From assembly GCF_003205615.1 (NCBI RefSeq), contig NZ_PYBV01000014.1:35277-99276 (forward strand): a DNA stretch of 64,000 nucleotides, written 5' to 3'. The first letter of the stretch is position 1; every line of letters begins with the position of its first letter. Source of the stretch: Micromonospora arborensis (GTDB taxonomy: Bacteria; Actinomycetota; Actinomycetes; Mycobacteriales; Micromonosporaceae). The notes under the pieces are model-generated. The model ran no database searches. It saw only the letters and a program-made list of their open reading frames with translations, and had not been told where the DNA came from. The position numbers were made by a program, and so were the translations under genes. Positions 20,291-29,905 of this stretch are shown here, one piece after another.

Positions 20291-21079
20291 TCAGGGCGTT
20301 CCCGCGCTCGGGCTGTCCGACGGATCAGGGGTCGGGGGCGCGGCGGTGTCGAGCGGGTCCCGGTCGACCACCACCGGACCGGCCAGCTGCACGGTGGCCG
20401 GTGCCGGCCCGGGCGCTGCGGCCAGCCTCAACGTCCCGGCCCCGGTCCGGACACCGGTCGGCGTGCCGTCCCGGTCGTAGCAGTAGATACCCACCTCCAG
20501 CGGGGCGTTCAGCGACGCCGAGGTGGAGTCCACCGAGTAGCAGGTGCCGGTGAGGCCCTTGGGCGGGCTGGCGGGGGCCACCGCCAACGGCGCGCGCCGG
20601 TCGGTGAGCACGTCCAGCCAGTCGGTGAGCGGATGCTGGACCCAGGGGTCCGACCGGCGTGGGATCGCGTCGTCGCGGTCACCGAGGCGTACGCAGCTCG
20701 CCGACTCCGGTCGGCCGGCCGACGGCAGGGCGCACTGGAACAGCCCGTCGGTCGTGGCGGCCATCGAGATGTCGGCGGCACCACCCCACGCGCCCCCCGG
20801 CACGTCGACCCGCCAGCTTCCGTCGTTCGCGCTGGTGAACGAGATCGTCCGGTCCGGTCGACCCGCCTGGCCGTACACGTACTGCGCCACCAGGTGGCGG
20901 TCCTGCGCAGCCGCGGCCAGGGCGGCCAGCTCGTCCCGTGCGGCGTCCACCGCGACCGGAGCTGGATCGGCGGGCGGCGGGGTCGGCGGCTGCTCGCCGG
21001 TGCAGGCGACCAGGAGAGCCGGCAGGGCGAACATGAGCGGCCCGAGCACGCGGCCGGCCGAGCGGATGAGGACGGGCAC
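20291..21079 (-). CDS. Hypothetical lipoprotein
   Basis: A 262-residue exported protein. The signal peptide ends in a lipobox (ALPALLVAC, Cys26), followed by a Pro-rich linker. The body has paired cysteines (FQCALPSAGRPESASCVRL and GTCYSVDS...IYCYDRDG) typical of oxidised extracellular domains, and a Pro/Ser-rich tail. The start is GTG at 21077-21079. The family is not recognised. It is divergent from ask across a 258-base gap. Confidence 0.75.
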   Translation of the reverse strand: MPVLIRSAGRVLGPLMFALPALLVACTGEQPPTPPPADPAPVAVDAARDELAALAAAAQDRHLVAQYVYGQAGRPDRTISFTSANDGSWRVDVPGGAWGGAADISMAATTDGLFQCALPSAGRPESASCVRLGDRDDAIPRRSDPWVQHPLTDWLDVLTDRRAPLAVAPASPPKGLTGTCYSVDSTSASLNAPLEVGIYCYDRDGTPTGVRTGAGTLRLAAAPGPAPATVQLAGPVVVDRDPLDTAAPPTPDPSDSPSAGTP

Positions 21080-21273
21080 CGGCCCATTCTGGTGGGTACG
21101 GGCGGTCGATGGGCACCGGCGCGTACCGGGTTCGTCCGGCGTGTCGGGCTTGGTCGTCCCGACGTACCGCCGGACCTGGTGGGACCGGCCCGGCCGGCCC
21201 CGCGCGGGCCGGATGGTGGGATCACCTGACCCGACGTCGTTACCTGCCGGATACCCTCAAGGGGTCTGACACG

Positions 21274-21299
21274 CGCCGCCGGCCCCGGTTCCGGCGGCG
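21274..21299 (+). other. Hairpin in ask upstream region
   Basis: A 9-bp perfect stem (CGCCGCCGG 21274-21282 with 21291-21299, 8-nt loop) lies 38 bases before the ask start. It may shape the 5' untranslated region or end an upstream transcript. The rest of 21080-21337 contains no gene; TACCCT at 21252-21257 could be a -10 box. No lysine riboswitch was recognised. Confidence 0.35.
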
Positions 21300-21337
21300 T
21301 CGGCACGCTCAGGGTCGCTTGGAGGGAGTGCACCGTC

Positions 21338-22603
<1,266 letters not shown>

Positions 22604-22608
22604 CGCCG

Positions 22609-23670
22609 ATGACGGCGCTGCCCACCCTCGCCGTGGTCGGAGCAACCGGTGCCGTCGGCACCGTCATGTGTGAGCTGCTCACCGGACGCCGCAACGTCTG
22701 GGGTGAGATCCGGCTGCTCGCCTCCGAACGCTCGGTCGGCCGCCGGGTGCGCTGCCGGGGTGAAGAACTCGTCGTCCAGGCACTCACCCCCGAAGCGTTC
22801 GACGGGGTCGACGTGGCGATGTTCGACGTGCCCGACGAGGTCTCCGCCGAGTGGGCACCGATCGCCGTCTCCCGAGGCGCGATCGCGGTCGACAACTCCG
22901 GCGCGTTCCGGATGGACCGGGACGTCCCGCTGGTCGTTCCCGAGATCAACCCCGAAGAGGTCCGCAACCGGTCCCGGGGCATCATCGCGAACGCCAACTG
23001 CACCACCCTCGCGATGATCGTCGCCGTTGCGCCGCTGCACCGCGAGTACGGCCTACGGGAACTGGTGCTCGCCTCCTACCAGGCGGTCTCCGGGGCCGGC
23101 CAGGCCGGCGTCGACATCCTGCACGACCAGCTCACCAAGGTCGCCGGCGACCGCGCGCTCGGCTCGCGCACCGGCGACGTCCGCCAGGCGGTCGGCGACG
23201 ACCTCGGCCCGTTCCCGGCCCCGCTCGCGCTCAACGTGGTGCCCTGGGCCGGTTCCCCGGCAGACGACGGCTGGTCCTCCGAGGAAATGAAGATCCGCAA
23301 CGAGTCGCGGAAGATCCTCGGCCTGCCCGACCTCAAGGTGTCCGCCACCTGCGTCCGGGTGCCGGTGGTCACCGCCCACTCGGTGGCCGTACACGCCGTC
23401 TTCGGCACCGAGGTGGACGCCGAGGGCGCCCGCGAGGCACTGCGCAACGCACCCGGGGTGATCCTGGTCGACGACCCCGCGGCCGGGGAGTTCCCGATGC
23501 CTATCGACGCGGTCGGCACCGACCCATCCTGGGTCGGCCGGATCCGCCGCGCCCTGGACGACCCCCGCGCCCTCGACTTCTTCGTCACCGGCGACAACCT
23601 CCGCAAGGGCGCCGCCCTCAACACGGCCCAGATCGCCGAACTCCTCGCCAAAGAGCTGAGAACCCCCTAA
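22609..23670 (+). CDS. asd: Aspartate-semialdehyde dehydrogenase
   Basis: NADPH-dependent reduction of aspartyl phosphate to the semialdehyde, the step after aspartate kinase. The protein has 353 residues. The N-terminal Rossmann motif VVGATGAVGTVM, the catalytic cysteine in NANCTTLAM (Cys131) and the CVRVPVVTAHSVAVH block with the active-site region are intact. It starts five bases after ask, so the two form an operon. A repeat-rich gene-free stretch follows. Confidence 0.98.
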   Translation: MTALPTLAVVGATGAVGTVMCELLTGRRNVWGEIRLLASERSVGRRVRCRGEELVVQALTPEAFDGVDVAMFDVPDEVSAEWAPIAVSRGAIAVDNSGAFRMDRDVPLVVPEINPEEVRNRSRGIIANANCTTLAMIVAVAPLHREYGLRELVLASYQAVSGAGQAGVDILHDQLTKVAGDRALGSRTGDVRQAVGDDLGPFPAPLALNVVPWAGSPADDGWSSEEMKIRNESRKILGLPDLKVSATCVRVPVVTAHSVAVHAVFGTEVDAEGAREALRNAPGVILVDDPAAGEFPMPIDAVGTDPSWVGRIRRALDDPRALDFFVTGDNLRKGAALNTAQIAELLAKELRTP

Positions 23671-23712
23671 CCCGCGCCCGCCCGGCGCTCGCTTCGTCCT
23701 GCCCTGCTCGGC

Positions 23713-23775
23713 TCGGTGCTCGTCTCGCCCTGCTCGGTGCTTGTCCTGCGCTGCTCGGTGCTCGTCTCGCCCTGG
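23713..23775 (+). repeat. Degenerate 21-bp tandem repeat after asd
   Basis: Three consecutive 21-bp units (TCGGTGCTCGTCTCGCCCTGC and variants at 23713, 23734 and 23755) start about 40 bases after asd. Shorter diverged pieces of the same pyrimidine-rich pattern continue to about 23845. The stretch is C/T-rich on the plus strand and has no supported gene. Confidence 0.7.
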
Positions 23776-23861
23776 CCGGTGCTCTGCCCTGGCCGGTGCT
23801 TGCCTCCCTCTGCTCTGCCCGGCGCTCGCCTTCCTCGTGCTCGCCCCGACCCCTCGCGCCG

Positions 23862-23932
23862 GCGATCTTGCAGTTTCTGTCAAGACAAAAGGGGCAAGGG
23901 CGGCGAATCGACGGCCGAAAATGCAAGATCGC
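23862..23932. repeat. Long inverted repeat
   Basis: Arms 23862-23877 and 23917-23932 pair over 16 positions with one mismatch (GCGATCTTGCA core). The 39-nt loop contains AAGACAAAAGGGGCAAGGG, AT-rich for this genome. Confidence 0.7.
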
Positions 23933-24092
23933 GGTCCTGACGCGGTCCCGGTGCTCTCGGGGTGCTGTCCTGCTCGGGGGGTGCGGGGGTGTGGGTTGAT
24001 CATGGTGTTGTGTTGGGCGGAAGGTGCCGTCATGCCCGTTTTGCGTGGGCGCCACGGCTTCATGATTGATTGACCTGGGGAGTGCGGGGCGG

Positions 24093-24168
24093 TGATCGAC
24101 TCCATGTCGGCGACGTGGCGGTATCTGTCGGGGGAGATGCCGCCACATCGGCGATATGGAGTCGATCA
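24093..24168. repeat. Dispersed palindrome family I, copy 1
   Basis: 33-bp arms (24093-24125 and 24136-24168) pair at 29 positions, with the others mostly G-T wobbles, around a 10-nt loop. The right arm is nearly identical to the right arm of the palindrome at 55516-55586, including the GAGTCGATCATG tail. Confidence 0.8.
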
Positions 24169-24210
24169 TGATCATCGTGCGGTGATCGTCTTGCTGTGAT
24201 CCACACCGGA

Positions 24211-24257
24211 TCGCCGATACAGGGTGCCCCGTGCCGAGGATGCCCCCACATCGGCGA
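24211..24257. repeat. Dispersed palindrome family I, copy 2 (decayed)
   Basis: TCGCCGAT (24211-24218) pairs with ATCGGCGA (24250-24257). The right half (CCCCCACATCGGCGA) matches the core of the copies at 24093 and 55516, but the left arm has decayed. Confidence 0.55.
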
Positions 24258-24323
24258 CTTTGAGCGGCTTAGTTGGTCTGTCTGGTTGGCACCGGGGACT
24301 GTGGGGAGCGCGGGCGAGCGGGC

Positions 24324-24427
24324 AGTGCGAGCGGGCAGTGCGGGAGGGCAGCGCGGGAGGGCAATGCGGGAGGGCAGTGCGGGAGGGCAGTGCGGGAGGG
24401 CAGCGCGGGAGGGGAGTGCGGGCGGGA
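24324..24427. repeat. 13-bp tandem repeat, 8 units
   Basis: Eight consecutive 13-bp units with consensus AGTGCGGGAGGGC run from 24324 to 24427, with one to three changes in some units. It lies just past the stop codon of the minus-strand GGDEF gene. The unit is not a multiple of three, so it is unlikely to be coding. Confidence 0.85.
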
Positions 24428-24444
24428 GGGAGGGTGGGCGGGGG

Positions 24445-25920
24445 TTATGCCGCGGACAGGTGTACGCCGTCTCGGCCTTGGCGTTTCACCGCGTACAGGG
24501 CCTGGTCGGCTCTCCGTAGGGTGCGATCGGGGGACTCGCCAGGGCGAGGCAGTGCGACGCCCACGCTGATCGTGCGACCGATGCGCCGGGCTGCCTCGGT
24601 CAGCCGTTCGGCAATCCGGACCGCCTCCTCGGGGCGGCTCACCTCGATCACCGCGACGAACTCGTCGCCGCCGATCCGGTACAGCTCGTCGCCGTGCCGA
24701 AGCGCCCCCTCCAGTGCCCGGGCCAACCCGACAAGCACCTGGTCGCCGGCCTGGTGGCCGTACGTGTCGTTGACGGTCTTGAAGCCGTCCACGTCGATCG
24801 CCAGCAGGGCCGTACGCCCCGGGGTGGCCGCCGCGATCCGCTGGCCGAACGGGCCGGTGTGCCCCAACCCGGTCAACGGGTCGGAGCTGGCCTGTTCCCG
24901 CAGCCGGGCCAGCGTGCGGAGCCGGTCCAGACTCGTCCAGGCCTGCCCGGCGAGCAGTTCCATCAGGCTGACCGTGGTCGGGTCCGGGCGCAGTGCGCGT
25001 TCGTCGGCGACCAGGAGCACACCGCCGGCGTCCGGCGGCCCGACCGGGACGGCGACGAGTGTGTGCACCCCTGCCCGGGTCAACGGCCGGTAGTCCTCGG
25101 TCGGGGGGTGCCCCGCCTCGCCCAGCGTGTACCCGGCGCCGTACCGGTGTGCCCGGTCGACCATCCGGTCCAGGGCGGCCGGACCCGCCTCGGTCAGCTC
25201 GGCGCGGATCCGGGTTTCCAGGTCGCTCGGCGCCACCGGGGGCGGACCGAGCTGACCGGCGATCAGGAGAACCGCGGTGGAGAGGGTGGAGACCTCCCGG
25301 GCGGCGCATGCCGCCGCGGCGAGTACGTCCCCCTCGGTCGGCGCGGAGGTGAGCGCGGCGGTGTGCCGGAGCAGTTTCTCACTGCGGCTCTCCGCCGGTG
25401 GGCCGCCGAGCGCGGCGATCCGCGCGCCGAGCCGGTTCGCCAGCCGCTGCGTGGTCTCCCGCCACGGCTCCAGGTCGACCGGCTCACTCCACTGCAGGTC
25501 GAGCACGCCGATCGCCCGGCCCGCAGGGTCCAGCAGCGGTACGCACAGCTCGGCGGCCACGTCCGGGCGTACCGGTAGGTAGTCCGGGTCGACAGTGACG
25601 TCCGGTACGACGGCGGGGGTGCCGGTGGCGTACACCCGCCCGACGATGCCGGTCCCCGCCGGCACGGTCGCGAAGACCTGCCAGGCCCCGGTCGCCGCGA
25701 CGCAGCGCAGGCGGTCGTGGACCGCGAGCAGCACGGAGATGGTCGCCGAGGTGTGGCGGGACAGCGCGGTGACCGTCCACCGGCAGGCCTCCAGCGCGCT
25801 CGACGCCATCGGCAGGCGGACGGTGACGTCACGGATGACTCGCTGATGATCCACTCGCACGTCGTTCCAGGTAGGGGACAGGCCCGGCCGGCGCCGAGCC
25901 GCGCGATCAAGCGTACTCAC
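24445..25920 (-). CDS. GAF-GGDEF diguanylate cyclase
   Basis: Likely synthesises cyclic di-GMP. N-terminal GAF-like sensor regions ([19 protein letters not shown], then [19 protein letters not shown]) are followed by a second GAF-like block and a C-terminal GGDEF domain starting at [18 protein letters not shown]. The catalytic motif is GGDEF (24658-24672), and an RxxD inhibitory site (RHGD, 24688-24699) lies five residues before it, so product inhibition is expected. There are no membrane segments. The start is uncertain: GTG at 25920 (about 491 residues) or GTG at 25860. The frame is open to 26124 but would run into the divergent gene's upstream region. Confidence 0.88.
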   Translation of the reverse strand: MSTLDRAARRRPGLSPTWNDVRVDHQRVIRDVTVRLPMASSALEACRWTVTALSRHTSATISVLLAVHDRLRCVAATGAWQVFATVPAGTGIVGRVYATGTPAVVPDVTVDPDYLPVRPDVAAELCVPLLDPAGRAIGVLDLQWSEPVDLEPWRETTQRLANRLGARIAALGGPPAESRSEKLLRHTAALTSAPTEGDVLAAAACAAREVSTLSTAVLLIAGQLGPPPVAPSDLETRIRAELTEAGPAALDRMVDRAHRYGAGYTLGEAGHPPTEDYRPLTRAGVHTLVAVPVGPPDAGGVLLVADERALRPDPTTVSLMELLAGQAWTSLDRLRTLARLREQASSDPLTGLGHTGPFGQRIAAATPGRTALLAIDVDGFKTVNDTYGHQAGDQVLVGLARALEGALRHGDELYRIGGDEFVAVIEVSRPEEAVRIAERLTEAARRIGRTISVGVALPRPGESPDRTLRRADQALYAVKRQGRDGVHLSAA

Positions 25921-26049
25921 GGCGGCGGGGTCGGCCGGGCTTCGTACACACGTGCTATCCACAGGCTGTGGACGCAGCCTGTGGGCGGGGCCCTCGGGAC
26001 GCCGCAATCGGCGATAGCGTGGAGCTCCCGGCGCCGAGGAGGCGAGCCC

Positions 26050-26829
26050 ATGCTCATCGCCCAGCTCAGTGATCCGCACCTGACCACCGGCCTGCTCGCC
26101 GCCCAACCGGCCGCCGGGCTGCACCGTGCGCTCGGCCGGGTGCTGGCGTTACGGCCCCGACCGGACTGCGTGGTGATCACCGGCGATCTGGTCGACCACG
26201 GCCGGCCCGACGAGTACGCGGCTCTGCGCGAGCTGATCGGCCAGTTTCCGCTGCCGGTGCACCTGGTCCCCGGCAACCACGACGACCGGGAGTCGCTGCT
26301 CGACGCGTTCGGGGGCACACCGTGGCTCGGGGGCGGCTTCTCCGCCTACTACCACGTCGACCACGAGGCGGCGACGGTCGTGGTGCTCGACTCGCTCGTG
26401 CCCGGCAGCGACAGCGGCCGACTCGGCGAGGAGCAGCTCGGCTGGCTCGACGGGGTGCTGGCCGGGCGGCCCGAGGTGCCCGCCGTGGTCTGCCTGCACC
26501 ATCCGCCGGTAGCGGTCGGTATCCCCGTGGCCGACTCCATCCGGCTCGCCGATGGTGACGCGCTCGCCGAGGTGATCGGTCGGCACCGGCACGTCGTTCG
26601 GGTCGCCGCCGGCCACCTGCACCGCCCGGTCACCACGGGGTACGCGGGCACGGTGCTCACCGTGGCGCCCAGCACCTGGAAGCAGAGCACGCTCACCATG
26701 AGCGCCGACGAGCAGATCGGTTGGGTCGACGAGCCAACCGCCTTCCTGTTGCATCTGGTCGAGGCGGGCGGCTGCGTGACACACACCGTGCAGGTCAGCC
26801 ACTCCGCCGGCCAGACCTGCGGCTTCTGA
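26050..26829 (+). CDS. Metallophosphoesterase, CpdA-type cyclic nucleotide phosphodiesterase
   Basis: Calcineurin-like dinuclear metallophosphoesterase of 259 residues. The metal ligands are all visible: SDPHL (D8, H10), [21 protein letters not shown] and AGHLHRP. The short length and order match CpdA/GpdQ-like class III phosphodiesterases that hydrolyse cAMP or related diesters. GAGGAGG at 26037-26043 fixes the ATG at 26050; the frame is open from 25717. It is divergent from the diguanylate cyclase, though this fold is not a usual c-di-GMP hydrolase. A GATAGCGT about 40 bases upstream may be the -10 region. Confidence 0.88.
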   Translation: MLIAQLSDPHLTTGLLAAQPAAGLHRALGRVLALRPRPDCVVITGDLVDHGRPDEYAALRELIGQFPLPVHLVPGNHDDRESLLDAFGGTPWLGGGFSAYYHVDHEAATVVVLDSLVPGSDSGRLGEEQLGWLDGVLAGRPEVPAVVCLHHPPVAVGIPVADSIRLADGDALAEVIGRHRHVVRVAAGHLHRPVTTGYAGTVLTVAPSTWKQSTLTMSADEQIGWVDEPTAFLLHLVEAGGCVTHTVQVSHSAGQTCGF

Positions 26830-26865
26830 GGGCACCCGTCGCTGACCGCTGACCGCCCCGGGCCG

Positions 26866-27663
26866 TCAGGCGAGCAGGAACTCGCGTAACGCGGGCGCGA
26901 GCGTGGTCGGCGGCACCTCGTGGTAGCCACCGTCGAGGCTGATCGACCGGCCGCCCGGGACCGCCTCGGCCGCGGCACGGCTCGCGTCGCGCAACCACTG
27001 CGGGCTGCCCGTGCTGTCCACGGCGAGGGTCGGCGCGGTGATCGCCGCGAGCCGGTCGGTGGGCATTCGCCCTCCCGCGGTGACGATCTCGTCGTACGGC
27101 AGGGTGTGCGCGATCGCGGTAAGTGAACTCCACACCGGTTGGGCCTTCATCTCCGTGATCATCTCGGCCGGCAGCCCCACCGAGGTGCTGAGGAAGGTCT
27201 CCACCGCGCCGTCCCGGTCGTCGGCCGCGATCAGCTCGATGAGCTGCGCGGTGGTGTCCTTCCAGACCCCGACGTGCGGCCCCACTTGAAACGGTGGCTC
27301 GAACAGGACCAACCCGGTCACCGGCAGGCCCTGTGCGGTGGCGAGGGCGGCCAGGACGGCGCCGGAGGAGATCCCGTAGACAGCGGCGGAAGCACCAGCC
27401 GCCGCGATCAGGGCGGCCAGATCGTCGATCTCGCGGCCGATCTCGTACGGTGCGGTGTCGCCGCTGTAGCCCCGACCTCGGCGGTCGTAGCTGAACACGG
27501 TGAAATCCGGTGCCAGCGCCGCACCGATGTCGCGGGTCGTGTTGCGGTCGCTCAACGCGCCGCCGACCAGGATGATCGCGGGCCCGGTCCCGGACCGTTC
27601 GAACGCGATGGGCGTGCCGTCCGCCGATCGCACCTGCTCCACCGCCGGTGTCGTCCCGCTCAC
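26866..27663 (-). CDS. Alpha/beta hydrolase
   Basis: Alpha/beta-fold hydrolase of 265 residues. The oxyanion region (IILVGGALSDRNTTRD), YDRRGRGYSGD, the nucleophile elbow VYGISSGAVLAALA (GxSxG with Ser), an acid region (APTLAVDSTGSPQWLRDA) and the final histidine in GGYHEVPP are all present. I chose the GTG at 27663 because GGAGG lies seven bases upstream; the frame is open far beyond as a shadow of the nucleotidase gene. The substrate is unknown. It converges on the phosphodiesterase gene. Confidence 0.88.
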   Translation of the reverse strand: MSGTTPAVEQVRSADGTPIAFERSGTGPAIILVGGALSDRNTTRDIGAALAPDFTVFSYDRRGRGYSGDTAPYEIGREIDDLAALIAAAGASAAVYGISSGAVLAALATAQGLPVTGLVLFEPPFQVGPHVGVWKDTTAQLIELIAADDRDGAVETFLSTSVGLPAEMITEMKAQPVWSSLTAIAHTLPYDEIVTAGGRMPTDRLAAITAPTLAVDSTGSPQWLRDASRAAAEAVPGGRSISLDGGYHEVPPTTLAPALREFLLA

Positions 27664-27945
27664 GATGCCGCCTCCGTCCGCGCTGGCTGTCCCGTCCTTT
27701 CTAGACCCCGGGACCGACAATGTCCGGCAGATCGCATCGAACGGCTGTCGATTGAGGTCCAGCCCCACCCACGGCCCTGATGTGCTGCCTGGGTCGACCG
27801 GTCGGCGTCCGGATGAGAGGCTGTCGGTGCAGGCGGCCATCCCCAACCGCCGCCATTCGCGATCGATCCTTCCGACGGCGTCGGTTGGCGGCCCGGTCGA
27901 CCCAGAGGCCGGGCCCCGCACGCGCCGATTCTCACGAGGAGATTC

Positions 27946-29652
27946 ATGTCCATACCCGGATTGCGTCGGGCCGCCGTCGGTCTGACCGCGTTCGCGGTGG
28001 CCGCGTTCGGCGCGGTCGCCACCAGCCCCGAACAAGCCGACGCACGGCCGAAGCCGGTCGACGTCAGCCTGCTGGCTCTGAACGACTTCCATGGCAACCT
28101 CGAACCGCCGAGTGGGTCCAGCGGCACCATCGCCGGGCAGACCGCGGGCGGCGTCGAGTTCCTGGCCACCCACCTGGCCGAGCTGCGCGCCGCCGCCAAG
28201 AAGAAGAACACCATCACCGTCGCCGCCGGTGACCTGATCGGCGCGTCCCCGCTGCTCTCCGCCGCGTTCCACGACGAGCCGACCATCGAGGCGCTGAGCA
28301 TGGCCGGGCTGGACTACGCCAGCGTCGGCAACCACGAGTTCGACGAGGGCGCCGCCGAGCTGCTCCGGATTCAGAACGGCGGCTGCCACCCGGTCGACGG
28401 CTGCGCCGACGGCACCCCGTACCGGGGCGCCGGCTTCCGGTACCTGTCCGCGAACGCCTTCAAGACCGCGACCGGCAAGCCACTGATGGCGCCGTACGCG
28501 ATCCACAAGGTGCAGGGCGTCAAGGTCGGCTTCATCGGCATGACCCTGGAGAACACCCCGGAGATCGTCAGTCAGCAGGGCGTCGCCGGCCTCAGCTTCG
28601 CCGACGAGGCGGACACCGCCAACCGGTACGCTCGCGAGCTGCGCCGCCAGGGCGTACAGGCGATTGTCGTGCTGTTGCACGAGGGTGGCACCCAGGCCGC
28701 GACCGGCGGGATCAACGACTGCGTCGGCATGACCGGGCCCATCGTGGACATCACCAACCGGATGGACCCGTCGATCGACGTGGTGGTCAGCGGGCACACC
28801 CACCAGGCGTACAACTGCGACATCAACGGCAAGCTGGTCACCAGTGCCAGCTCCTTCGGTCGCCTGATCACCAACATCGACCTCAAGATCGACCGTCGAT
28901 CCGGTGACATCATCTCCGCCGCCGCGGAGAACGTCGTGGTCACCCGGGACGTGGCCAAGGACCCGAAGCAGACCGCACTGATCGACAGGTACAAGACCGT
29001 GCTCGGCCCGGTCGCCGGTCGCCAGGTCGGTGAGACCAGCCAGGCGATCACCCGGAGCCAGGAAACCCTCTTCGGTACGAGTCTGGGCGAATCGCCACTG
29101 GGCAACCTGATCGCCGACGCGCAGCTCGCCGCCACCGACGACGAACAGGGGGCGGTCGCCGCCTTCATGAACCCGGGCGGGGTCCGGGCCGACCTCGACG
29201 CCGGCCCGGTCACCTACGAGGAGGCGTTCACGGTGCAGCCGTTCGCCAACAACCTGGTGACGCTGGACCTGACCGGTGCACAGCTCTACTGCGTGCTGGA
29301 GCAGCAGTTCGTCACCGGCCGCACGCTGTACCCGTCGGCGACGGTGGGCTACGTGGTCGACCCGGCCGGCACCACCGGCACGGTTGCCGACCCGTGCGCC
29401 GGCACCCGCGTGGTCCGGGGCAGCCTCACCATCGGCGGCACCACGGTCGACACCGCCGCCACCTACCGGGTGACGGTGAACAACTTCCTGGCCGGCGGCG
29501 GTGACGGCTTCAGCGCCCTCACCGGCGGGACGAACCTGGTCACGGCCCAGATCGACCTGGACGCCTTCGTGGCGTACCTGACCGCCCAGTCGCCGGTGTC
29601 CGCGCCGGCGCTGGACCGGATCCGGACCACCGCCGAGGTCCCCGCCGCCTGA
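27946..29652 (+). CDS. Secreted 5'-nucleotidase/UshA-type metallophosphoesterase
   Basis: Extracellular nucleotidase of 568 residues. A Sec signal peptide (RRAAVGLTAFAVAAFGAVATS) precedes the mature protein at about residue 32. The N-terminal calcineurin-like domain has LALNDFHGNLEP, AAGDLIGASPLLS, VGNHEFDEG, LLHEGG and VVSGHTHQAY. The C-terminal 5'-nucleotidase domain (about 345-540) has FMNPGGVRADLDAG, VQPFANNLV and NNFLAGGGDGFSAL for nucleotide binding. No cell-wall anchor is seen. GAGGAG lies before the ATG. It probably salvages phosphate or nucleosides from external nucleotides. The 282-base gap upstream holds no gene. Confidence 0.95.
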   Translation: MSIPGLRRAAVGLTAFAVAAFGAVATSPEQADARPKPVDVSLLALNDFHGNLEPPSGSSGTIAGQTAGGVEFLATHLAELRAAAKKKNTITVAAGDLIGASPLLSAAFHDEPTIEALSMAGLDYASVGNHEFDEGAAELLRIQNGGCHPVDGCADGTPYRGAGFRYLSANAFKTATGKPLMAPYAIHKVQGVKVGFIGMTLENTPEIVSQQGVAGLSFADEADTANRYARELRRQGVQAIVVLLHEGGTQAATGGINDCVGMTGPIVDITNRMDPSIDVVVSGHTHQAYNCDINGKLVTSASSFGRLITNIDLKIDRRSGDIISAAAENVVVTRDVAKDPKQTALIDRYKTVLGPVAGRQVGETSQAITRSQETLFGTSLGESPLGNLIADAQLAATDDEQGAVAAFMNPGGVRADLDAGPVTYEEAFTVQPFANNLVTLDLTGAQLYCVLEQQFVTGRTLYPSATVGYVVDPAGTTGTVADPCAGTRVVRGSLTIGGTTVDTAATYRVTVNNFLAGGGDGFSALTGGTNLVTAQIDLDAFVAYLTAQSPVSAPALDRIRTTAEVPAA

Positions 29653-29670
29653 CGGCCGACCCCGCGATAT

Positions 29671-29700
29671 CGGGCCCCGGAGCGGATGCTCCGGGGCCCG
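29671..29700 (+). terminator. Terminator after 5'-nucleotidase
   Basis: A perfect 13-bp stem (29671-29683 with 29688-29700, 4-nt loop) starts 19 bases after the stop codon and is followed by TCCCGTCCCGTCC. Confidence 0.8.
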
Positions 29701-29787
29701 TCCCGTCCCGTCCTTGCCGACCCCGCCTGCCGCCTGCTGGCCGCCGCCCTCACCTGCGGCGAGCGGTTGCGGTTGCGGCTGCGGGGT

Positions 29788-29867
29788 CAAGATCGCGCTC
29801 GAGCCAGGAAGTAGTGGCATTGCAGCGCGGTCGAGGCCACTACTTCCAGGATCAAGCGCGACACTTG
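29788..29867. repeat. Long imperfect palindrome between convergent genes
   Basis: Arms 29788-29818 and 29836-29867 share the stem GGAAGTAGTGGC/GCCACTACTTCC plus an outer TCGCGCT-containing stem. It lies between the nucleotidase terminator and the 3' end of the MFS gene at 29906. A terminator role or a dispersed element are both possible. Confidence 0.65.
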
Positions 29868-29905
29868 CGGTGCGTTGGGGTGCTGCGGCGCGGCGCGGCG
29901 TGGGG

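Larger units (their letters stand above)
23671..24444. other. Gene-free spacer between asd and GGDEF gene
   Basis: This 774-base stretch between convergent genes holds only repeats and palindromes: a 21-bp degenerate repeat, an inverted repeat at 23862-23932, a poor inverted repeat near 23995-24070, two related palindromes (24093-24168 and 24211-24257) and a 13-bp tandem array (24324-24427). Its AT content is locally higher than in the flanking genes. I see no coding sequence or transposase remnant. Confidence 0.7.

Noticed and set aside
21080..21337. Lysine riboswitch before ask
   Set aside because: Only one simple hairpin (21274-21299) is visible; the conserved multi-helix lysine aptamer was not recognised.
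24324..24427. CRISPR array
   Set aside because: The units are 13 bp and directly abutting, without spacers, and no cas genes occur in the window.
27664..29820. Upstream extension of the alpha/beta hydrolase frame
   Set aside because: The frame is open to 29820, but that part lies antisense to the 5'-nucleotidase gene and reads as Gly/Val/Asp shadow; a good RBS fixes the start at 27663.
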